From: Lachnospiraceae bacterium
Lineage (GTDB): Bacteria > Bacillota > Clostridia > Lachnospirales > Lachnospiraceae
Assembly: GCA_017440575.1 (NCBI GenBank)
Contig: JAFSGY010000058.1
Location: 1 to 64,000, forward strand
Direction: 5' to 3'
Length of the DNA stretch: 64,000 nucleotides
In this document: piece by piece, positions 52,962 to 61,625 of the stretch
Position numbering within the stretch: the stretch's first letter is position 1
How the letters are laid out: each line of letters begins with the position of its first letter
Notes under the pieces: model-generated
Told to the model about the DNA's origin: nothing
The model's database searches: none
Seen by the model: the letters and a program-made list of their open reading frames with translations, nothing else
Translations under genes and position numbers: made by a program

Positions 52962-53606
52962 TTACTCTAACTCTTTTTGTATTCCGTATAAATTTTCTGT
53001 AATACATACATTTCTGTATGCCATAAAATCTTCTTCTGTAGTTGTTCCTGTAAGAACGCCCGCAAAATCCACTTTTGCAGCTTGGGCAGTCTTTGCATCC
53101 ACAACGCTGTCGCCGATATATAGGATATCTACTTTTTCTAATTGCAACTTTTCAATTGCATAGAGCAAGCCTTCCGGGTTTGGCTTTGGTGCTTTTACAT
53201 CCTCGCCACCTACAATAATATCAACCATTTCTGTCATATGGAATTTTGCTAAAATCGCATCAATACGGTAATGAAACTTGGTTGTCACAATACCAATTTT
53301 ACAACCATTTTCTCGCAAAGAAGTAAAAACCTGCTTTACCGGTTCATAAATCTGTGTACTGGCAACCATAACCTCATCTGCTTTTTCCTTAAAATAGGTT
53401 GCAAATTGCTCTGCCCTTTCTTCATTCTTACTGCTTGTGAGTGTAAAATATGTTTCTCTTAAAGACAGACCTATGGTTTTACGGATTTCTTCTGCTGTTT
53501 TGGCTTCTTCATCTAACTGCGAAAGTGCATGCAGAACACTTTCTACGATTCCCTCGGAAGAATCACCAAGTGTATAATCAAAATCAAATATATATGCTTT
53601 ATACAT
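52962..53606 (-). CDS. HAD-family phosphatase (phosphoglycolate phosphatase-like)
   Basis: Cytosolic HAD hydrolase of 214 residues. Motif I DFDYTLGDS has nucleophile Asp8 and Asp10, motif II is in GIVTTK, motif III Lys is in KAPKPNP and motif IV IGDSVVDAKTA. A helical cap lies after motif I. This build matches Gph/PpaX-type enzymes. The ATG at 53604-53606 follows AGGGG. It overlaps none of the SDR gene once this start is used. Confidence 0.9.
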   Translation of the reverse strand: MYKAYIFDFDYTLGDSSEGIVESVLHALSQLDEEAKTAEEIRKTIGLSLRETYFTLTSSKNEERAEQFATYFKEKADEVMVASTQIYEPVKQVFTSLRENGCKIGIVTTKFHYRIDAILAKFHMTEMVDIIVGGEDVKAPKPNPEGLLYAIEKLQLEKVDILYIGDSVVDAKTAQAAKVDFAGVLTGTTTEEDFMAYRNVCITENLYGIQKELE

Positions 53607-53608
53607 CA

Positions 53609-54454
53609 CTATACCCCTAAATAGCAATGGAAACCACCATCAACAGGAAGTACAACTCCTGTTACAAAGCTACTACCCTTTGGACTTACCAAGAATAATA
53701 ATGCTCCGATTAAATCCTCCGGCTCACCGTATTTACCCATTGGTGTGCTATTGATAATCTTCTGACTTCTTGGTGTTGGTGTTCCGTCCGGGTTAAAATG
53801 CAGTGCATGATTCTGTGTTGTTTGGAAAAAGCCCGGAGCTATGGCATTGACACGAATACCGCTCTTTGCAAAATAATTCGCTGCCCATTCCGTAAAGTTG
53901 GAAATCGCAGCCTTAGCGCTGGAATACCCCGGTATTCTTGTTAGCGGCGCAAAGGCTCCCATACTGGAAATATTGATGATATTGGCATTTTCCTGATTTA
54001 CCATCGCCTCACCAAATACCTGTGTCGGAAGCATGGTTCCATATAAGTTCAAATCAAGCTCTTTTCGAATGTTTTCCATATCAATCGTAAAAAAGCTCAT
54101 CATATCATCTTCCAAATCAACATACTGATCCTGTGGAATCTCTGCACTTTTTACTGCGCCACCTGCGCAATTGACAAGAATATTAATCTTACCCCATTTG
54201 CTTATAATTTCCTGCTTTGCCTGCTCAAGACTTTCTTTGCTCATAACATCTGCTGCCAGCGAAATAGCCTCTCCACCCTCTGCAACAATGTCATTTACAA
54301 CAGGAACTCCATTCTCTGCCTTTCTTCCTAACACAGCAACCTTGGCGCCGCACTTTCCAAGTGCCCTACTAAACATTCCGCCAATGACTCCACTTCCTCC
54401 GGTTACTACAACAACCTGCCCTATTAAATCAATCTGAAATGGTAACTCCATCAT
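53609..54454 (-). CDS. uxuB: SDR-family oxidoreductase, likely D-mannonate (fructuronate) reductase
   Basis: Short-chain dehydrogenase of 281 residues: TGGSGVIGG for NAD(P) binding, NCAGG, and the catalytic Ser, Tyr and Lys in NISSMGAF...GYSSAKAA. The start PFQIDLIGQVVVVTGGSGVIG and the overall length match Bacillus YjmF/UxuB, the SDR-type D-fructuronate reductase, which takes hexuronates from pectin to D-mannonate. If so, it links to the giant pectinase. Substrate is inferred from resemblance; other sugar-acid reductases are possible. Confidence 0.75.
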   Translation of the reverse strand: MMELPFQIDLIGQVVVVTGGSGVIGGMFSRALGKCGAKVAVLGRKAENGVPVVNDIVAEGGEAISLAADVMSKESLEQAKQEIISKWGKINILVNCAGGAVKSAEIPQDQYVDLEDDMMSFFTIDMENIRKELDLNLYGTMLPTQVFGEAMVNQENANIINISSMGAFAPLTRIPGYSSAKAAISNFTEWAANYFAKSGIRVNAIAPGFFQTTQNHALHFNPDGTPTPRSQKIINSTPMGKYGEPEDLIGALLFLVSPKGSSFVTGVVLPVDGGFHCYLGV

Positions 54455-54464
54455 ATACTCCTCC

Positions 54465-54782
54465 CTAATATATCGGTCTTTCCCATTGGTACTTTTTCAT
54501 ATCAACATATCCGTTTATAAACTCCACACCTTCTGCTTCCAGTAACTCTATCTGTTTGTTTCTTCCACCAAAGGCAAAAGCCTCGGATACACTGCCTTCC
54601 TTATTGACAACCCGATAGCAGGGAATATTGTCCGGGTCAGGATTGGCATGCAAGGCATATCCTACTATCCTTGCCCAGCGTTTATTTCCTGCCAATGCTG
54701 CTATCTGACCGTAGGTTGCCACCTGACCATATGGAATCTGCTTTACTACCTCGTAGATTTTGTCAAATGTGGATTGTTCCAT
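54465..54782 (-). CDS. MGMT-fold DNA-binding protein
   Basis: A 105-residue protein that matches only the C-terminal DNA-binding domain of O6-alkylguanine-DNA alkyltransferases (IPYGQVATYGQIAALAGN...RIVGYAL). The active-site segment reads PCYRVVN, against PCHRV in active enzymes: Cys55 is kept but the next His is Tyr. It may be an alkyltransferase-like protein that flags lesions, or a weak transferase. It lies 3 bp after the HEPN gene. Confidence 0.85.
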   Translation of the reverse strand: MEQSTFDKIYEVVKQIPYGQVATYGQIAALAGNKRWARIVGYALHANPDPDNIPCYRVVNKEGSVSEAFAFGGRNKQIELLEAEGVEFINGYVDMKKYQWERPIY

Positions 54783-54785
54783 GGG

Positions 54786-55187
54786 TTACTCCCTCACTGT
54801 GCTTCCATATTGCTCCATCACTGCATTTCTCATTCTTTCAAACTCTGCAATATAACAATTCAATATATGATCAACCAACTCTTTCGCTGCTTCTTCATTA
54901 TACATGTGAGTCGTATTATTTCTTTCTTGAAGCATTTCTAGCCAGATTGTTTCATCCATAAAATCAAAGCAGGCATAAGCAGCTTTTATGATTTCTCTTG
55001 GAGAACCAGTTCTGCCTTCGCTTCTTCCTTCATATACCAAAAGCTCTTTTAGTACCTTCCAGCCAAGCTCAAATTGAATAAAAAACTTATCTATGATTCC
55101 GCTAATAATAAACTCATTCTGCAAGTCTTCCTGATGCGCTCTCTTCAAGACCTCTAAATGTCTGGAAAACTGTTCAAATCTTATCAT
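54786..55187 (-). CDS. HEPN-domain protein (nucleotidyltransferase partner)
   Basis: All-helical HI0074-type protein of 133 residues. The RNTTH-like motif RNNTTH (Arg89, His94) is the R-x4-6-H signature of HEPN toxins, and FEQFSRHLEVLKRA / GWKVLKELL are family blocks. It overlaps the MNT gene by 14 bp. In such pairs HEPN is the toxin (RNase) or a substrate of MNT, which adds AMP to it to silence it. Confidence 0.88.
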   Translation of the reverse strand: MIRFEQFSRHLEVLKRAHQEDLQNEFIISGIIDKFFIQFELGWKVLKELLVYEGRSEGRTGSPREIIKAAYACFDFMDETIWLEMLQERNNTTHMYNEEAAKELVDHILNCYIAEFERMRNAVMEQYGSTVRE

Positions 55188-55464
55188 ATAATATCACTCC
55201 GTCACGCTTTATCTCTTGTTTCAGTTCTTCTGATACATTTGAACCTTCCATATTGATGATATCCAACTGTAATAAAGACCATAATTCTTCATTCATCTGT
55301 TCTACCAATTTTGAAAAATTCTTACAGCCGTATATAGCAAGATCAATATCACTTTTTGGTCCATTATCGCCTCTTGCTCTCGAACCAAAGAGTATGACTT
55401 TTGTCGCATTATTTTTTATTGCTATCTCCACAATCTGACGATAAACATTCTCTATACTACTCAT
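55174..55464 (-). CDS. MNT-type nucleotidyltransferase
   Basis: Minimal nucleotidyltransferase of 96 residues. GSRARG (27-32) and SDIDLAIY (Asp39, Asp41) form the catalytic site. Paired with the overlapping HEPN gene in the classic MNT/HEPN toxin-antitoxin layout, where MNT is the antitoxin. Ribosome binding site GGGGAAGC. Confidence 0.9.
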   Translation of the reverse strand: MSSIENVYRQIVEIAIKNNATKVILFGSRARGDNGPKSDIDLAIYGCKNFSKLVEQMNEELWSLLQLDIINMEGSNVSEELKQEIKRDGVILYDKI

Positions 55465-55506
55465 TACAGCTTCCCCATCATCAAATATATATGTGTTATA
55501 TATTTT

Positions 55507-56205
55507 CTATACTCTCGTTACTAATGTCTCAACAAGCTTAGCAGAATGCTTTGCAGCCGCACGCTCAAATTCCGGATAATCCATTTGCGCACTTCCATCT
55601 GCCTTATCAGAAATGGCACGAATAACAACATAAGGAATATTGTTTAAATACGCTGCATGAGCAATCGCTGCGCCCTCCATCTCTGTACAGGAACCATCAA
55701 AGGTACTAATCAGCCAATCCTTCTTATCATTATCTGAGATAAACTGGTCACCGCTTAATACTCTTCCTTCGTATACTTCGATATCAGGATTTACCTCACG
55801 ACATACTGCCATTGCTGCCTCTAGGAGTGTTCTGTCGGCCTCGAAGAAAGAGGTCTTCATCTGTGGAATGATGCCAGGCTCATAGCCAAGTGGTCTGACA
55901 TCCATATCATGTTCACAGGAGTCCTTAGAAACAACAATGTCACCAATGTTAATCTCAGCACGAAGTGAACCTGCAACACCAGTATTGATTACCGCATCTA
56001 CGCCAAATACATCTGACAAAATCTGTACGCACATACCAGCATTAACCTTTCCAATACCGCACTGTACGATTACAACATCTTTACCATTTAAAGTACCTTC
56101 AAAAAACTTCATGGAAGCCTTTTCTACAATTTGCTTTACTTCCATTTTAGACTTTAATTCTTCTACTTCTAACTCCATTGCCCCAATAATACCAATTTTA
56201 TTCAT
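55507..56205 (-). CDS. mtnN: 5'-methylthioadenosine/S-adenosylhomocysteine nucleosidase
   Basis: Splits MTA and SAH in the activated methyl cycle, giving S-ribosylhomocysteine for LuxS. 232 residues: GIIGAMELEVEELK at the start, the conserved GVAGSL, and EMEGAAIAHAAYLNNIPYVVIRAISDKAD with the catalytic Glu and Asp. It lies 29 bp downstream of luxS, the next enzyme in the pathway. Confidence 0.97.
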   Translation of the reverse strand: MNKIGIIGAMELEVEELKSKMEVKQIVEKASMKFFEGTLNGKDVVIVQCGIGKVNAGMCVQILSDVFGVDAVINTGVAGSLRAEINIGDIVVSKDSCEHDMDVRPLGYEPGIIPQMKTSFFEADRTLLEAAMAVCREVNPDIEVYEGRVLSGDQFISDNDKKDWLISTFDGSCTEMEGAAIAHAAYLNNIPYVVIRAISDKADGSAQMDYPEFERAAAKHSAKLVETLVTRV

Positions 56206-56234
56206 TTCTCTTTTTCTCCTTTTTCCAACTCATT

Positions 56235-56714
56235 TTATTCCGGATAAACCAATCTGGAATCGTCAATGTTATAAAGTACATTGTCTAAATAACGCTTTGC
56301 AAGATAATTAGCCATGCCAAGGTTCATATCCAGATAGTTACCACAATCCTTTGCACTTGCACCAGGCACTTCATCCTTAAAATCACGGATAAATTCATAC
56401 ATCTCTATCATAAGAGGTACGATGTCCTTTGATTCATAATCTCCTGCCAGTAACAGGTAGAATCCGGTACGGCATCCCATCGGTCCAAAATAGATTGTCT
56501 TAGAAGCATAATCCTTGTGATTTCTTAAAAAAGTTGCTGCCAAGTGCTCAATAGTATGCATCTCTGCGGTATTCATAACCGGTTCTTCATTTGGTGATGT
56601 CATTCTTAGGTCGAAGGTAGTAATCGTATTCTCACCTACCTGATCCTTTCTTGATACATATACACCTGGTTGTAACTTAATGTGGTCTATGGTAAAGCTT
56701 GCTATTTTTTCCAT
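56235..56714 (-). CDS. luxS: S-ribosylhomocysteine lyase LuxS
   Basis: Converts S-ribosylhomocysteine to homocysteine and the AI-2 precursor DPD. 159 residues. Metal ligands are HTIEH (His53, His57) and Cys124 in KDCGNY; the catalytic Cys81 is in PMGCRTGFY. AAAGGAC precedes the ATG. Operon with mtnN, and perhaps with the dehydrogenase upstream. Confidence 0.97.
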   Translation of the reverse strand: MEKIASFTIDHIKLQPGVYVSRKDQVGENTITTFDLRMTSPNEEPVMNTAEMHTIEHLAATFLRNHKDYASKTIYFGPMGCRTGFYLLLAGDYESKDIVPLMIEMYEFIRDFKDEVPGASAKDCGNYLDMNLGMANYLAKRYLDNVLYNIDDSRLVYPE

Positions 56715-56786
56715 AATAATCTGTGTCCTTTCTTTTCATAATTATAATCTTATTGTAACTTTTACGCAGAATAATTACATTCTCTG

Positions 56787-57743
56787 TTATATCACAACAT
56801 TTCTTGCTTCTCCTGCAAGATAACTCTTAATGTTCTCATATACTTCTCTTGCACAACGTGACCTTGCCTCATGACTTCCCCATGCCATATGAGGAGTGAT
56901 GATAAGCTTGGTACTATCCTGAATCTTTGCAAGTGGATTATCTGCTGCAATCGGCTCTTTTACCAATACATCAAGTCCTGCTGCCGCAATCTGTCCTGTA
57001 GTAAGTGCATCGTAAAGTGCCTGTTCATCCACAACCGGTCCTCTTGCTACATTGATTAAAATAGCTGTATTCTTCATCTTTGCAAAGGCCTCTGCATTCA
57101 TAATGTTCTGTGTTCTGTCTGTTAATGGACAATGCAGGGATAACACATCCGATTCTGCAAGTAAGGTATCAAAATCCACCCTTTCATAGTCTGTTGTATC
57201 ATTTTTGCCGGAAGCAGAATAGAAAATAACGCGACATCCAAAAACCTGCGCAATCTCTGCAACCTTTCTACCGATATTTCCAAGGCCAATGATACCCCAT
57301 GTCTTGCCTGCAAGCTCTGTAAAATATGGCTCAAAACAGGTAAACATCGGTGACTTCTCATATTCTCCACTCTTAACATAGGTATCATAAACAGGAAGCT
57401 TTTCCATTAAATACAGTGCCATTGCAAAGGTATGCTGTGCAACGATTGGAGTAGAATACCCAACAACATTTGTTACACGAATTCCATTCTTTTCACAATA
57501 CGGCAAATCTACATTGTTATAACCTGTTGCCGTTTCACAAATGAGCTTCAAATTTTTCGCTCCCTGTAATGTGCTCTCATTTAATGGGGCTTTGTTCGCA
57601 ATAATAACATCCACATCTGCGATTCTCTCTGGTATCTCGGCTACACTTGTATTATCATAGTACATAACCTCGCCAAATTCCTCAAAATACGAAATATCCA
57701 CATCAAATCCCAAACTCATTTTTTCTAAAACTGCTATTTTCAT
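56787..57743 (-). CDS. D-2-hydroxyacid dehydrogenase
   Basis: NAD-dependent dehydrogenase of 318 residues in the family of D-lactate, glycerate (hydroxypyruvate) and phosphoglycerate dehydrogenases. The Rossmann motif GLGNIGRKVA is near residue 150, and the catalytic Arg, Glu and His lie in NVARGPVVDE, the VKEP block and TPHMAWGS. The substrate is not clear, but the WGSHEAR end is common in glycerate dehydrogenase-like members. Its start is just after the ATPase gene remnant, whose promoter may now drive it. Confidence 0.9.
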   Translation of the reverse strand: MKIAVLEKMSLGFDVDISYFEEFGEVMYYDNTSVAEIPERIADVDVIIANKAPLNESTLQGAKNLKLICETATGYNNVDLPYCEKNGIRVTNVVGYSTPIVAQHTFAMALYLMEKLPVYDTYVKSGEYEKSPMFTCFEPYFTELAGKTWGIIGLGNIGRKVAEIAQVFGCRVIFYSASGKNDTTDYERVDFDTLLAESDVLSLHCPLTDRTQNIMNAEAFAKMKNTAILINVARGPVVDEQALYDALTTGQIAAAGLDVLVKEPIAADNPLAKIQDSTKLIITPHMAWGSHEARSRCAREVYENIKSYLAGEARNVVI

Positions 57744-57748
57744 AACCT

Positions 57749-57878
57749 TTATTTCCCTTCCTCAATACAAACTTCTTTTCCCTGAAATGCAAATCCGTAC
57801 TTTCTCATCTTTTATAGTATAAAGGATTCCCTATAAAAAAACAATTATTGTTCTAGTAAACTCGTTCTCTGTCAGAAG
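57749..57878 (-). pseudogene. Remnant of an AAA-ATPase/PD-(D/E)XK gene: promoter plus C-terminal tail
   Basis: The minus strand at 57749-57808 reads an ATG and then RKYGFAFQGKEVCIEEGK and stop, against the last residues IRKYGFAFQGKEVCIGE of the gene at 59172-60857 (36 of 44 bases match). Directly upstream, 57820-57866 matches the promoter region of that gene (41 of 47 bases), with TTGTTT, 17 bp, TATACT. Nearly the whole coding part is missing between the two, as in a large internal deletion. Confidence 0.75.
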
Positions 57879-58018
57879 TAATGTTATTGTTCACTGTTAC
57901 TGTTCACTACAATATTTCCCCATAACCACTATGTAAACTTTACAGTACTTCCTTCCTAATGATAAAATGTATAAAGATTTATCTTTTTATCATTTATTAT
58001 CAGAGAGGATATTTATTT

Positions 58019-59083
58019 ATGAAAAGAAAACTGAAAAACTTTTTGTCCCTTACATTAATTAGTTCTGTTTTACTTGGCTCTAGCGTAACCATTAGCGCCG
58101 CACCAGTCATGATGGCTGATGGCACTTTCTTTGATGCGGAATACTATGCGCAGACCAATCCCGACGTTGTCGGTGTATTAGGAACCGATACAACGGCACT
58201 TTACAATCATTATGTCAATAACGGAAAAGCGGAAGGCCGTGCTCCTTATAATCCGGCAATTGATATCTCTTCCTTAGTGGATACTGCGACTTATGCAGCT
58301 TCCATTGACGCTACGTTAAGAGATACCGATTCCTCTTATTTAGAATTAAAAACAGCACTTCCGGGAAGCTATATTACCTTTGGAACTTATGAGCAGGATA
58401 ACAATAAGAAAAATGGACAAGAGCCTATCGAATGGCTCGTTTTAGAAAATGATGGGGAAAGTCTTTTTGTTCTAAGTAAATATGTATTAGATGGTCAGCT
58501 GTATAGCAATGCTTATAGTGAGCATGCATGGAATACTCTTCCTATCACTTGGGAGCAATGTTATCTTCGTTCATGGTTAAACAACACGTTCCTTGCAACA
58601 GCATTTACTGCCGGAGAGCAGGCTAGAATCAATACCACCTTTGTAGATAATAGTCTTCCAAAGGATTTCCATGCTTTTCCTGACGAAGAACCAGTTACCG
58701 GTGGTAATCATACCTTCGATAAAGTTTATGTCTTAAGCTATGATGAAGTTATTAAATACTTCCCTATGAAGGATATCTGGTATAGCAGTTTTGGCTCTCC
58801 TGTTAATTATGATAAATTACTACAGGCTACTGCTACCCCTTATGCCATAAAGCAGGGCGTTGATATCTGGTCTGCTAAGGATGCTGCCACTTGTCTTTCT
58901 TATGGTGGCGGTTATAAGAACATTGCAAATGATGTAATCGGATATGTTGAAAAATGGGCACTTAGAACACCTTATGGCTCTCAGACATGTATTTATAATG
59001 TTGGTGCATCTGGTTCTTTTGGTTATCGCCAAGCTACTTATGATAACGCTACCCGTCCATGTATGAGAATCAGTATTAAATAA
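58019..59083 (+). CDS. Secreted protein with DUF6273-like domain
   Basis: Exported protein of 354 residues with a signal peptide (1-28, ending ISAAP). A short segment with FFDAEYYAQTNPDVVGVLG...YNHYVNNGKAEGRAP matches the repeat common on clostridial surface proteins. The rest, from ITFGTYEQDN...EPIEWLVLE and RSWLNN to RPCMRIS, matches the DUF6273 fold, a lectin-like module of unknown role. The ATG at 58019 follows GAGAGGAT; an in-frame ATG 60 bp earlier has no signal logic. Single gene, ended by the hairpin at 59126. Confidence 0.82.
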   Translation: MKRKLKNFLSLTLISSVLLGSSVTISAAPVMMADGTFFDAEYYAQTNPDVVGVLGTDTTALYNHYVNNGKAEGRAPYNPAIDISSLVDTATYAASIDATLRDTDSSYLELKTALPGSYITFGTYEQDNNKKNGQEPIEWLVLENDGESLFVLSKYVLDGQLYSNAYSEHAWNTLPITWEQCYLRSWLNNTFLATAFTAGEQARINTTFVDNSLPKDFHAFPDEEPVTGGNHTFDKVYVLSYDEVIKYFPMKDIWYSSFGSPVNYDKLLQATATPYAIKQGVDIWSAKDAATCLSYGGGYKNIANDVIGYVEKWALRTPYGSQTCIYNVGASGSFGYRQATYDNATRPCMRISIK

Positions 59084-59125
59084 AACCGATTATCTAAAAA
59101 TATCATTAAAAACGAAAGCATAATA

Positions 59126-59169
59126 AAACCGTTATACGAAGTACTCTGCTTCTTCGTATAACGGTTTCT
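59126..59169. terminator. Hairpin terminator, copy A
   Basis: AAACCGTTATACGAA with its complement and a 12-nt loop, between convergent genes. A near-identical 42-nt sequence is found at 62792-62835. Confidence 0.88.
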
Positions 59170-59171
59170 TA

Positions 59172-60857
59172 CTACTCTCCAATGCAAACTTCCTTTCCTT
59201 GGAATGCAAAGCCATATTTTCTGATATTCTCTTTCGGAACTCCTCTGGCTATCAAATCTGCTTCGTAATTCTTATCCTCTATCTGTTGCAATGCTGTCTG
59301 CACGGTATCCTCGATTGTCTTGTCTCTTCTGATATTAAATACCTTAAACTCAATAATAATCGCTACCTCTGCTTTATTTTTCGGCTCCAGCATAATGTCA
59401 TATCTTCCAAATCCGCTTTCCCGATTTGAAGTGATTACATATCGGTCGGAAAGCGATACCATTAAGCCTAATACAAATCCATGGTAGAAGCGTTCCGGCT
59501 CGGTTCTTGTCGTAGTATCAAAATAGCTGAACATATCACTCGATACACGATTCATATATTCATTCATGGCTTCTACATCGCCTAACAGAAGCGCCTTTTC
59601 AAAGTCATTGTAATCACTGTATACTCTATCAAACCAACCTCTTACCATCTGATGAAACATTAATTTCACTTCATAATTCGTTATAGCAAGCTCATATTTA
59701 GGTTCCGTAATGGTCTCTCCATCCTCCTGAAATTCTTCATAATCGAGAACCTTGAGATAACCACTGGCAAGCAATAAACTCCAGATTGCCTTCTCACTAC
59801 CGTTTAACTGATTATATACAATCTGCTCATCAATCGGTGTAATCAGATGTTCCCCCTCCAAAAGCCTCTCAAACTCTGTCTTAATACCCTTGCTCCCCTC
59901 ACGAATCAGCTTTCCGACCAAGCTGTTAGAGCTTGTGTTCGCCCAATAGGTTGTGAATTTTCCTGTGTCTAAGTAATTCAGAATAGACCAAGGATTATAA
60001 ATATCTTTTAATGAACCGAAGAAAAAGCCATCATACCAATGCTTTACCCTCTCTTTATCCTGATATCCATACTCGTCTAATGCTACGAATACCTCATACT
60101 CTGTAAAACCAAAACAATCCGCATATTCATCCGAGGTTGTTGTCACTACCTTTAAATTATTCAAATCTGAAAAAATAGATTCTTTACTAACCCTTGTAAT
60201 GCCTGTCATCAAACCACGTGCAAGGTATGGATTCGTTTTAAATGCTGCATTAAACATACTTCGTGTAAATGACACAAGCTCATCCCAGTACCCATTCACA
60301 TATGCTTCCTGCATCGGTGTATCGTATTCGTCAAGAAGTACAATTGCTTTTTTACCATAGTACTTATACAAAAACTTGGATAAATTATGGATTGCCAAGG
60401 TTGCATCGGCATCTTCTGTCAAATACATCACTTTACGAAAGATTTCTTTTTCGCTCTCTGCCAATGCTTCACTTTCCAGTAAATATTCATAATCTATATA
60501 CAATGACTGCATGATTTTACTAATTCTATTTTTTGTAGTTTGAAAGTCCGTTTCCTTTACGTTGGCAAAAGAGAGACTAATTACCGGATAAGTTCCTTGT
60601 AACGTTCTGTATTCTTGCTCTTTCCAAATAGAAAGATTCTTAAATATACTGCTTTTTTCTGCATAATGAACGGAGAAAAACTGTTCCAGCATACTCATAT
60701 TCAAGGTCTTACCAAAACGGCGTGGTCTTGTTATTAAAGTAACTTCATCTCCGCTTTCCCACCATTCCTTGATAAAATCAGTCTTATCCACGTAAAAATA
60801 ATTATTTTCTATAATCTTACTAAAATCCTGAATTCCAATGCCTACTGTTCTTGCCAT
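59172..60857 (-). CDS. AAA-ATPase with C-terminal PD-(D/E)XK nuclease-like domain
   Basis: A 561-residue member of the AAA-ATPase_like/PDDEXK_9 family, often present in many copies in anaerobic gut bacteria and of unknown role. Walker A RPRRFGKT at 44-51, Walker B IVLLDEYDTPM, then ARGLMTGITRVSKESIFSDLNNL. The C-terminal domain has GFGRYDIMLEP and AIIIEFKVF, the D...ExK of PD-(D/E)XK nucleases. The ATG at 60855-60857 follows GGGAG. A remnant of a second copy lies 1.4 kb away at 57749-57878. Confidence 0.9.
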   Translation of the reverse strand: MARTVGIGIQDFSKIIENNYFYVDKTDFIKEWWESGDEVTLITRPRRFGKTLNMSMLEQFFSVHYAEKSSIFKNLSIWKEQEYRTLQGTYPVISLSFANVKETDFQTTKNRISKIMQSLYIDYEYLLESEALAESEKEIFRKVMYLTEDADATLAIHNLSKFLYKYYGKKAIVLLDEYDTPMQEAYVNGYWDELVSFTRSMFNAAFKTNPYLARGLMTGITRVSKESIFSDLNNLKVVTTTSDEYADCFGFTEYEVFVALDEYGYQDKERVKHWYDGFFFGSLKDIYNPWSILNYLDTGKFTTYWANTSSNSLVGKLIREGSKGIKTEFERLLEGEHLITPIDEQIVYNQLNGSEKAIWSLLLASGYLKVLDYEEFQEDGETITEPKYELAITNYEVKLMFHQMVRGWFDRVYSDYNDFEKALLLGDVEAMNEYMNRVSSDMFSYFDTTTRTEPERFYHGFVLGLMVSLSDRYVITSNRESGFGRYDIMLEPKNKAEVAIIIEFKVFNIRRDKTIEDTVQTALQQIEDKNYEADLIARGVPKENIRKYGFAFQGKEVCIGE

Positions 60858-60941
60858 AGCTCTTACTCCCTTTGCATTAAGCAATGATCGGTTATTATTA
60901 TAATCTTCCGTATTCTGTATCTTTTCTTTTTATCTCCTATT

Positions 60942-60970
60942 AGTATAAATGATTCCTTATTAAAATACAA
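60942..60970 (-). promoter_or_regulatory. Promoter of the AAA-ATPase gene
   Basis: Minus-strand TTGTAT, 17-bp spacer, TATACT at about 60942-60970. The same layout is kept in the remnant at 57820-57866. The hexamer pair is moderately close to consensus. Confidence 0.6.
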
Positions 60971-61044
60971 TTATTGTTATAGTATACGTTATTCCTAATA
61001 GCCTTTTCTCTCATAATGTTTTATACTTTTTGCTATTATGTGCA

Positions 61045-61078
61045 ACAAAATGAATATCTTTTCTATCTAATAAATGTA
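61045..61078 (+). promoter_or_regulatory. Possible ECF-type promoter of the sigma factor gene
   Basis: GCAAC followed about 17 bp later by CTATCTAA, reminiscent of an ECF -35 AAC motif with a variant -10, some 40 bp before the sigma factor gene. This would fit self-activation, but the match is loose. Confidence 0.3.
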
Positions 61079-61115
61079 ATTACAAAAACAGCCGGCAGAA
61101 AGAAGGACAAATGAA

Positions 61116-61625
61116 ATGGAACGATTGGTTAGACGTGCAATGCATAAGGACACCGAAAGCTTCATCCAATTAATAGAAGAAAATCGACAATCCATGATGA
61201 AGGTTGCCTATGGATTTTTCACAGAGGAAGAAGACGTTGCCGATGTCATACAGCAGACTATTTTAAATGCGTTTGAGCATATTGGAGAACTAAGGAAAGT
61301 CTCTTACTTCAAAACCTGGCTGATTCGCATTCTCATTAATAATTGTAATCAGCTATATAACAGTAAAAAACATACACTTTCCGAAGACCAGATTATGGAA
61401 TATGGAAAACCAGATACTTATCCTGTTGACAATGAATTTTTTCAGCTTCTTTCCATGCTCCAGCCAGATGACAGAATTATTTTTTATCTGTACTTTGGTG
61501 AAGAATATACCACCAAAGAAATCAGCCGAATATTGGAAATAAAGGAAAGTACCATAAGAAGCCGTATTCATCGTGGCAAGGAACATCTGCGAAAGCATCT
61601 TCATAGAGAGGAGTGGGCATTATGA
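61116..61625 (+). CDS. ECF-type RNA polymerase sigma factor
   Basis: Sigma-70 family factor of 169 residues with region 2 (VAYGFFTEEEDVADVIQQTILNAFEHI...FKTWLIRILINNCNQ) and region 4 (LQPDDRIIFYLYFGEEYTTKEISRILEIKESTIRSRIHRGKEHLRK) only. It should direct a small regulon after some surface stress. AGAAGGAC lies before the ATG. Its stop overlaps the start of the next gene by ATGA, the usual sigma/anti-sigma arrangement. Confidence 0.93.
   Translation: MERLVRRAMHKDTESFIQLIEENRQSMMKVAYGFFTEEEDVADVIQQTILNAFEHIGELRKVSYFKTWLIRILINNCNQLYNSKKHTLSEDQIMEYGKPDTYPVDNEFFQLLSMLQPDDRIIFYLYFGEEYTTKEISRILEIKESTIRSRIHRGKEHLRKHLHREEWAL

Noticed and set aside
54465..54782. Full O6-methylguanine-DNA methyltransferase
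   Set aside because: At 105 residues only the DNA-binding domain is present, and the active-site His is Tyr.
57959..58018. 20-residue N-terminal extension of the DUF6273-like protein
   Set aside because: It would bury the clear signal peptide behind a second hydrophobic stretch, and GAGAGGAT lies before the later ATG.
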